Shown here: positions 6,801 through 11,241 of the stretch, piece after piece
Layout: each line of letters opens with the position of its first letter
Numbering within the stretch: position 1 is the stretch's first letter
Notes under the pieces: generated by a model
The model's input: the letters and a program-made list of their open reading frames with translations, nothing else
Database searches by the model: none
Told to the model about the DNA's origin: nothing
DNA from: JAJPJX01 sp964568355
Lineage (GTDB): Bacteria; Acidobacteriota; Terriglobia; Bryobacterales; Bryobacteraceae
Assembly (NCBI GenBank): GCA_964568355.1
Contig: CAZMRK010000351.1
Coordinates: forward strand, 1 to 11,241
Reading direction: 5' to 3'
Length of the DNA stretch: 11,241 bases
Position numbers and translations under genes: made by a program

Positions 6801-8045
6801 ATGAAGCCGAAAAAGGGGGGAATGCGGGATCATTTTGCGGCTGCCGTTTCGCGGCGCAGCGTGTTGAAAGGGGCCGCGGCCTTTGCCATGGCTCGCTCCG
6901 TAACTGTTATGGCTCAGCAAAGCTCGAACGCTTACGCATATGTAGGCACCTACACTCCCAATGGAAAGGGCATCCATGTGTTTAGCCTGGATCCCTCCAA
7001 TGGAAATTTGACTTTCGTCAAAGCTTATTCCGAGATCGCCAGCCCGTCCGCCCTGGCCTTGGATCCGCATGGCCGCTTTCTGTTTGCGGTAAGTGAGGTG
7101 TCCAATTACAAGCCGGTCAGTTTTGGAGGCGGAGGCCCCACCGGTGCAGTGGCCGCCTACACCGTGGATCGAGCTACCGGGGATCTGAAACTGGTAAACG
7201 TGATGAGCTCCTATGGCGCCGGTCCGGCGCACATCGCCGTCGATCCCACCGGACAGTATGTGTTCGTGGCCAACTATGGCGGCGGTTCGGTTTCGGTGAT
7301 CCCGTACAACCAGAACTCCGGCGCGCTGGGTCTCCCCACCGACGTCCGCGTGCTCACCGGCCCGCTCGGCCCCACCACGGCGGAGGGCGCGCCTCCGGGC
7401 AGCTTTGCCAATAGCGGCCACGACGCGCATCATGCCCACATGGCGGCCACCGATCCTTCCGGGAAGTGGGTGCTGGTCTGCGACCTCGGAAATGATCAGG
7501 TCGACGTCTGGCAATTCGATACAGTCAGCGGCCGCCTGAATACCAGCTTCCCCACGGGCGTGGTTCCTCCGGGAGCCGGAGCGCGCCACTTTGCCTTTCA
7601 TTCGAACGGCCGCTGGTGCTATGTGATCAACGAAGAAGCCTCTACGATGACCTTCTTCACCTTTGACCCTTCGTCCGGAGCGATGGAAGCGAAACAGACG
7701 CTCTCGACGCTGCCGGAGGGCTTCACCGGCACGAACTATACCTCCGAGGTGGGGATTTCGTCGGACGATAAGTTCCTTTACGGGGTCAACCGATTGCACG
7801 ATACGGTCGCGGTCTTTTCGATCGACAGCGCTACCGGCGCACTCACACTTATAGGAGAGACGCCAACCGGCGGCGACTATCCGCGCAGTTTTGCGTTCGA
7901 CCCCTCGGGCAACTATCTCTACGTGCTCAACCAACGCTCCGACAACATTGGAGTGTTGAAGGTCGACCGCAGCACCGGGCTCCTCACCCATACCGGCCTC
8001 TACCCGGCCTGCGGCAGCCCCTCCTCCATCGTCTTCCTGAGTTAG
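6801..8045 (+). CDS. Tat-exported lactonase-family beta-propeller (6-phosphogluconolactonase-like, PF10282 type)
   Basis: The protein has 414 residues. The start is set by GAGGAG at 6789-6794, six bases before ATG 6801; the in-frame ATG at 6795 touches that site and is unlikely. A twin-arginine signal, SRRSVLKGAAAFAMA (17-31), is followed by a likely cleavage near VMA/QQ (residue 38). The mature protein shows propeller blade repeats typical of the YbhE/Pgl lactonase family: AYVGTYTPNGKGIHVFSLD, PAHIAVDPTGQYVFVANYGG, GARHFAFHSNGRWCYVINE, GVNRLHDTVAVFSID and PRSFAFDPSGNYLYVLNQ. Cytoplasmic members hydrolyse 6-phosphogluconolactone. An exported one more probably acts on another sugar or aromatic lactone, or only binds a ligand. 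The length is slightly above the usual 330-380 because of the leader and some long loops. It lies alone between the transporter operon and the convergent toxin gene. Confidence 0.9.
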   Translation: MKPKKGGMRDHFAAAVSRRSVLKGAAAFAMARSVTVMAQQSSNAYAYVGTYTPNGKGIHVFSLDPSNGNLTFVKAYSEIASPSALALDPHGRFLFAVSEVSNYKPVSFGGGGPTGAVAAYTVDRATGDLKLVNVMSSYGAGPAHIAVDPTGQYVFVANYGGGSVSVIPYNQNSGALGLPTDVRVLTGPLGPTTAEGAPPGSFANSGHDAHHAHMAATDPSGKWVLVCDLGNDQVDVWQFDTVSGRLNTSFPTGVVPPGAGARHFAFHSNGRWCYVINEEASTMTFFTFDPSSGAMEAKQTLSTLPEGFTGTNYTSEVGISSDDKFLYGVNRLHDTVAVFSIDSATGALTLIGETPTGGDYPRSFAFDPSGNYLYVLNQRSDNIGVLKVDRSTGLLTHTGLYPACGSPSSIVFLS

Positions 8046-8060
8046 CAGGGGAGCACGATC

Positions 8061-8145
8061 TCGACGCGGCCGATAAATCGAGCGCTACATCACATTCCTC
8101 ACGTAGCGCAAGCTTCCAGCTTGCCGCGTCGATTTCGAATCGACG
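8061..8145. repeat. Nested and competing inverted repeats in convergent spacer
   Basis: Four perfect inverted repeats are packed into 85 bases. TCGACGCGGC (8061-8070) pairs with GCCGCGTCGA (8123-8132). Inside it, GCGCTAC (8082-8088) pairs with GTAGCGC (8103-8109). GCAAGCT (8108-8114) pairs with AGCTTGC (8118-8124) around TCC. CGTCGATT (8127-8134) pairs with AATCGACG (8138-8145) around TCG. The first two form one fold and the last two another, and they are mutually exclusive. The element lies between the 3' ends of two convergent genes, so it may terminate both transcripts, or it may be a member of a dispersed palindromic repeat family. Confidence 0.6.
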
Positions 8146-8157
8146 AACCTAGCCAGC

Positions 8158-8529
8158 CTATTCGGAGAACGGCAGTTTACGCACTCGGAGACGGCCGTTT
8201 CGAAAAACGGCAACGCATCCGCTCATCAGCTCTGGCTCAAGTACTGGCAGAGCGACCAGCAGCATAGCAAAGTAATTGGAAGCGACCAGTAGATTTGGGT
8301 CTCGGAACAGGATAAATGACGGTCGGTCTGCATCCTGGGCCGCGAGAATTGCGCCGAAGTCGGAGTCCGCCGATACGATGATACGGTCTTCCTCGAGGGC
8401 TCGCGCCAGGATAGCTTCATCTTTAGCTGCATGCATCCGGTAAGCCCGGACATGTACGGCGTCGTGGCCTGCGGCCACCAGAAGGTCTGCCAAACGCGGC
8501 GGGAGGGCGTTATCGATGAGGAATTTCAA
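8158..8529 (-). CDS. DUF5615-family PIN-like toxin
   Basis: The protein has 123 residues when started at TTG 8529-8527. The start MKFLIDNALPPRLADLLVAA matches the family N-terminus (normally MKFLxDExLP). The acidic residues expected of the PIN-like metal site are present: Asp6, Asp37 and SADSDFG with Asp55/Asp57. These proteins are thought to be VapC-like ribonuclease toxins. The TTG start overlaps the antitoxin stop (TTGA) and has no Shine-Dalgarno, as expected for translational coupling. An upstream ATG at 8589 would add 20 residues (MPALCRSFGNGAG...) that lie inside the antitoxin gene and do not fit the family, so I reject it. The gene is convergent with the lactonase gene. The family call is strong; RNase activity is inferred from the family. 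Confidence 0.85.
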   Translation of the reverse strand: MKFLIDNALPPRLADLLVAAGHDAVHVRAYRMHAAKDEAILARALEEDRIIVSADSDFGAILAAQDADRPSFILFRDPNLLVASNYFAMLLVALPVLEPELMSGCVAVFRNGRLRVRKLPFSE

Positions 8530-8759
8530 GCTGAGTACGGAAGAGGCAATTCCCGCTCCATTGCCGAAGCTGCGGCAAAGCGCAGGCATTCGCGGATGTC
8601 CTCGGCCTGAAGATCCGGATACTCAGCTAGAATCTCACGCTCCGACAGTCCGCCGGCCAGCAACCGCAGCACGGTAGCGACTGGAATCCGCAGATGTCGT
8701 ATGCACGGAACACCGCCCATCTGCGCAGGGTCAACTGTAATGCGCTCGAAATTTTTCAT
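8526..8759 (-). CDS. DUF433-family antitoxin
   Basis: The protein has 77 residues. RITVDPAQMGGVPCIRHLR, then IPVATVLRLLAGG and LSEREILAEYPDLQAEDI, follow the DUF433 consensus (DPxxxGGxPxIxGTRIPV...EILxxYPxLTxxDI). The domain is a small winged/homeodomain-like DNA-binding fold found as antitoxin beside DUF5615 and other PIN-like toxins. Usual family members read GTRIPV where this one has HLRIPV. The gene is first in the minus-strand pair, overlaps the toxin start by two bases, and is divergent from the response-regulator operon. The ribosome binding site is weak (GGGA about 6 bases upstream). It probably represses its own promoter in the 8760-8951 spacer, by family analogy. Confidence 0.88.
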   Translation of the reverse strand: MKNFERITVDPAQMGGVPCIRHLRIPVATVLRLLAGGLSEREILAEYPDLQAEDIRECLRFAAASAMERELPLPYSA

Positions 8760-8951
8760 GGCCGTCCCGTCACAATTGTCGCAACTTACGGTACGTCCCG
8801 CAAACCCGAACCTGGCATTTTCAAGTCAATTCCAAGTCGATGGCGCATGGCAGTTCTGCTTTTAATTTGCAACGTTTTTCTCCTTTCTGCATCCAACCCA
8901 ATAGTTCCCGGATGGCCAAGTTGTGCGAAGCTGAAACAATCAGGTGAAAAA
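8760..8951. promoter_or_regulatory. AT-richer divergent promoter region with small repeats
   Basis: This 192-base spacer separates the divergent antitoxin and response-regulator starts and is clearly less GC-rich than the genes. It contains the palindrome ACAATTGT (8772-8779), 13 bases upstream of the antitoxin start. It also has two direct CAAGTC copies (8822-8827 and 8833-8838) exactly 11 bases apart, a spacing of one helical turn. These are candidate operator half sites. No convincing -35/-10 pair could be placed on either strand. Confidence 0.35.
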
Positions 8952-10619
8952 ATGGCCAAGCCCGCCCTGTTAACCGTGGATGACGATCCGGAAGTCCTCA
9001 GGGCAGTGGAGCGCGATCTCCGCCGGCGCTATGCGGACAAATATCGTGTGCTGTCGGCTTCTTCCGGGGCCGGTGGTTTGGAACTGCTTGCCAAAGTGCA
9101 GCAGCGCGGTGAGCCGATCGCCCTGCTTCTGGTGGATCACCGCATGCCGCAGATGAATGGCATCGAGTTTCTGGCTCAAGCCATTCGCCTCTATCCCGAG
9201 GCGCGCCGCGTGCTGCTCACCGCTTACGCCGATACCGATGCGGCTATTCGCGCCATCAACGAAGTCAAGCTGCATCACTATCTGCTCAAGCCTTGGGATC
9301 CGCCTGATCAGAATCTTTACCCGGTAATCGATGACCTGCTGGATGACTGGCAGGGCGGCTACCGGCCGCCGTTCGAAGGGATACGGCTGCTCGGCACCCG
9401 CTGGTCGCCGCGTTCTTACGAGGTCCGCGACTTCCTCTCGCGCAACCAGGTGCCCTACCAATGGCTGGATGTGGAAACCGCGGACCGCGATCCCGATGTG
9501 CGCCGGTTGATCGACAGCATTCCCAAAGACGAGCTGCAACTGCCGCTGGTGTTGTTTCCCGACGGCACGCGCCTGCCCGAGCCCAAGGCTGCGCAGCTTG
9601 CCGACCGGGTCGGTCTGCGCACGCGGCCGGGCGCCGGCTTTTACGATCTCGTAATTGTGGGCGGCGGCCCCGCCGGCCTGGCCGCCGCGGTGTACGGCGC
9701 CTCGGAAGGACTGCGCACGGTGATCGTGGAACGTGAGGCTCCTGGAGGGCAGGCCGGCCTCAGCTCCAAGATCGAAAACTATCTCGGTTTTCCCGGCGGT
9801 GTGAGCGGCGCCGATCTCACTCGCCGCGCTGTGGCCCAGGCCCGCCGCTTTGGTGCGGAGATCCTGGCGCCGCAGGAGGCCGCCGGCCTGCGAACGCAGG
9901 GTTCCTATCGCATCGTTGCGATGGCCGATGGCTGCGAACTGGTCTCGCACGCCATCCTCATCGCCACCGGTGTGCAGTGGCGCACGCTCAGTGTCCCCGG
10001 TATCGACCGTCTGGCAGGCGCCGGCGTGTACTATGGCGCGGGCCCTACCGAAGCCGTCTCCTGTCGCGGCGAAGTGGTCTACATTGTAGGCGGCGCCAAC
10101 TCCGCCGGCCAGGCCGCGCTCAATTTCTCGCGCTATGCCGGACAGGTGGTGATGCTGGTGCGCGGCGAGTCTCTGGCCGCATCCATGTCCAAGTACCTGA
10201 TCGACGACATTGCGGAGACTCCGAATATCGAGGTGCAATTCGACAGCCGCGTTGTCGAAGTGCACGGCGTCGATCACCTGGAAGCGCTCTCCGTTCACTG
10301 CGGCCGCACCAAGTCCGTCGAGCGCGTGCCGGCTGCCTCGCTGTTCATCTTTATCGGCGCGCAGCCGCGAACGGAATGGCTGGCCGGCGCAGTCGAGCGG
10401 GATGAGCACGGCTTCATCCTGACCGGTCCGGCATTGATCCGCGACGGCAAGCGCCCGCGCGGCTGGATCGATCGCGATCCCGGCCTGCTGGAAACCAGCG
10501 TCCCCGGTGTATTCGCGGTGGGTGATGTGCGCCACGGTTCCGTCAAACGCGTGGCCTCGTCGGTGGGCGAAGGCTCTATTGCGGTGCAGTTCGTCCATCA
10601 ATATCTGAGCAAAGTCTGA
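8952..10619 (+). CDS. Response regulator fused to glutaredoxin-like and thioredoxin-reductase-like flavoprotein domains
   Basis: The protein has 555 residues. ATG 8952 is preceded by AGGTG five bases upstream, and the receiver domain begins at once (ALLTVDDDPEV). The frame stays open further upstream, but that part is the intergenic region. Residues 1-130 are an intact receiver domain: Asp10-12 acidic cluster, phosphoacceptor Asp62 (LLVDHRMP), Thr90 and Lys113 (LLKPW). Residues about 143-222 are a glutaredoxin-like domain with a cis-Pro-type segment (LQLPLVLFPDG), but SPRS (152-155) stands where CxxC should be. Residues about 230-555 are a thioredoxin-reductase-like fold with FAD motif VGGGPAGLAAA (236-246), IENYLGFPGGVSG (274-286), nucleotide motif IVGGANSAGQAA (378-389) and GVFAVGDVR near the end. 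The redox CxxC of the NADPH domain is replaced by GVYYGAGPTEA (358-368). The architecture matches proteins annotated as fused response regulator/thioredoxin-disulfide reductase, but with three scattered cysteines it probably transfers electrons without a disulfide. The kinase gene follows after one base. Confidence 0.92.
   Translation: MAKPALLTVDDDPEVLRAVERDLRRRYADKYRVLSASSGAGGLELLAKVQQRGEPIALLLVDHRMPQMNGIEFLAQAIRLYPEARRVLLTAYADTDAAIRAINEVKLHHYLLKPWDPPDQNLYPVIDDLLDDWQGGYRPPFEGIRLLGTRWSPRSYEVRDFLSRNQVPYQWLDVETADRDPDVRRLIDSIPKDELQLPLVLFPDGTRLPEPKAAQLADRVGLRTRPGAGFYDLVIVGGGPAGLAAAVYGASEGLRTVIVEREAPGGQAGLSSKIENYLGFPGGVSGADLTRRAVAQARRFGAEILAPQEAAGLRTQGSYRIVAMADGCELVSHAILIATGVQWRTLSVPGIDRLAGAGVYYGAGPTEAVSCRGEVVYIVGGANSAGQAALNFSRYAGQVVMLVRGESLAASMSKYLIDDIAETPNIEVQFDSRVVEVHGVDHLEALSVHCGRTKSVERVPAASLFIFIGAQPRTEWLAGAVERDEHGFILTGPALIRDGKRPRGWIDRDPGLLETSVPGVFAVGDVRHGSVKRVASSVGEGSIAVQFVHQYLSKV
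9378..9617 (+). other. Cysteine-free glutaredoxin-like domain within the fused protein
   Basis: Residues about 143-222 of the fused protein read GIRLLGTRWSPRSYEVRDFL, followed by PYQWLDVE and LPLVLFPDG, the order of a glutaredoxin/thioredoxin fold (beta1, active loop, helix, beta2, cis-Pro strand). The active-site loop is WSPRS, with serine at both positions normally held by cysteine, so it cannot do thiol-disulfide exchange. It may serve as a docking or linker domain. Confidence 0.65.
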
Positions 10620-10620
10620 C

Positions 10621-11241
10621 ATGAGCAGCCTCGTCGATGATCTGCGCGCGATCCGGGTTTTCTCCGATTTACCTCAGGATGGTCTGGAGTGGTTGGCCTC
10701 GCGGATGGTGGAGGTCCGCCTGCAGGTGGGCGAAGCCTTTCTGCGCGAAGGCGAGCCCGCCGACAAGATGATTGTGATCCTGGAAGGCGAGGTGCATGGG
10801 CGCGCGGCCTCCGAAGCCGCGGATGTTCCCATGTACCTCGTCCGCGGCGGCGAGGTCACCGGCAAGTTGCCGTATTCGCGCATGACCTACTTCCCGGTCA
10901 CTGGCCGGGCGGTGGTCCCTTCGCGGTTAGCCTGGCTCGGCGTGGAGCACTTTGACGAAATGCTGAAGCGCATGCCGATGCTGGGTCCCAAGCTGGTAGG
11001 TGTAATGGCCGATCGCATCCGCAGCAGCACCAAAATGGTGGAGCAGCGGGAACGCCTGGCGGCGCTGGGGAAACTTTCCGCCGGCCTGGCCCACGAGCTG
11101 AATAATCCCGCCTCGGCGGCGCGGCGCAGCGCTGACGGACTGCGCGAAACCTTTCAGCGGCTTCGGGCGGCAAATCGCCAACTGGACGCCTATCCGTTTT
11201 CGAACGAACAGCGCGCCTTCCTGGCCGGCTTGGAACAAGAT
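10621..11241 (+). CDS. Cyclic-nucleotide-binding-domain sensor histidine kinase (partial, 3' end outside window)
   Basis: The first 207 residues are present and the frame is open at the window edge. Residues about 10-115 form a CRP-type cyclic-nucleotide-binding fold: VGEAFLREGEPADKMIVILEGEV (37-59 region), then GGEVTGKLPYSRMTYF and TGRAVV. These keep the Glu (E78) and Arg (R96) of a phosphate-binding cassette, with a longer loop between them than in CRP. Residues about 142-175 are a HisKA dimerisation/phosphotransfer helix, ERLAALGKLSAGLAHELNNP, with phosphoacceptor His158. The ATPase domain should follow downstream. No membrane helix is seen so far, so it is a soluble cytoplasmic kinase. 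The start follows the flavoprotein stop by one base and has no clear Shine-Dalgarno, implying coupling. It is the obvious cognate kinase for the fused receiver protein. The ligand (cAMP, cGMP or other) is unknown. Confidence 0.9.
   Translation, partial: MSSLVDDLRAIRVFSDLPQDGLEWLASRMVEVRLQVGEAFLREGEPADKMIVILEGEVHGRAASEAADVPMYLVRGGEVTGKLPYSRMTYFPVTGRAVVPSRLAWLGVEHFDEMLKRMPMLGPKLVGVMADRIRSSTKMVEQRERLAALGKLSAGLAHELNNPASAARRSADGLRETFQRLRAANRQLDAYPFSNEQRAFLAGLEQD

Noticed and set aside
8825..8880. Possible sigma-54 promoter (TGGCAG...TGCTTT) before the response regulator
   Set aside because: The GG and GC dinucleotides are 7 rather than 10 bases apart, so the -24/-12 spacing is wrong.
8694..8951. 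Upstream in-frame extension of the fused response regulator
   Set aside because: It runs through the divergent promoter region and the antitoxin gene with no ribosome binding site. The receiver domain starts right at ATG 8952, which has AGGTG upstream.
8970..10622. 550-codon minus-strand open frame opposite the fused response regulator
   Set aside because: The plus strand encodes clear receiver and FAD-binding motifs. The antisense product shows no domain and typical shadow composition.
1..11241. tRNA, rRNA, CRISPR array, insertion sequence or prophage genes
   Set aside because: No cloverleaf-like conserved arms, no regularly spaced direct repeats, and no transposase, integrase or phage structural motif was seen. 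The DUF433/DUF5615 pair is the only mobile-type cargo.

Overview
The window reads as ordinary bacterial chromosome of roughly 60% GC. It is most likely from the Acidobacteriota (Bryobacterales/Solibacter-like). This rests on the large Oar-like TonB-dependent receptor, the hopanoid genes, the many small secreted proteins and the DUF433/DUF5615 pair. The assignment is inference from gene families, not from a marker gene.

Left part (1-3456). The first 83 bases are the 3' end of what is probably squalene-hopene cyclase (shc/hpnF). A GTG-initiated hpnG-like gene (hopanoid-associated nucleoside phosphorylase) follows after one base. Near position 630 its frame runs without a break into an Oar-like TonB-dependent receptor that lacks its own signal peptide, carboxypeptidase-regulatory domain and most of its plug. 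Leucine codon use changes at the same place. This is either a real deletion fusion or a chimeric assembly join, and it is the most suspicious spot in the window.

Middle (3457-8045). A strong GC hairpin separates the receptor from a convergent gene for a small exported protein, which appears to be two copies of a ferredoxin-like (dimeric alpha/beta barrel) unit. Divergent from it is a two-gene operon: a POT/PTR-type transporter whose proton-coupling ExxER motif is degenerate, then a membrane-anchored TPR protein. After a gap with a TATAAT box comes a Tat-exported seven-bladed lactonase-family protein (PF10282 type).

Right part (8046-11241). A 112-base spacer holds nested and competing inverted repeats. 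A type II toxin-antitoxin pair lies on the minus strand (DUF433 antitoxin, DUF5615 PIN-like toxin), with the toxin probably starting at a TTG that overlaps the antitoxin stop. Divergent from it is an operon for a phosphorelay-flavoenzyme pair. The first gene is a response regulator fused to a glutaredoxin-like domain and a thioredoxin-reductase-like flavoprotein. One base later comes a cyclic-nucleotide-binding-domain histidine kinase that runs off the window. The flavoprotein contains only three cysteines and no CxxC in either redox domain, so it is unlikely to be a classical disulfide reductase. This pair is the best candidate for an under-described signalling system: a flavoenzyme whose activity or redox state is read or set through phosphorylation of its receiver domain.
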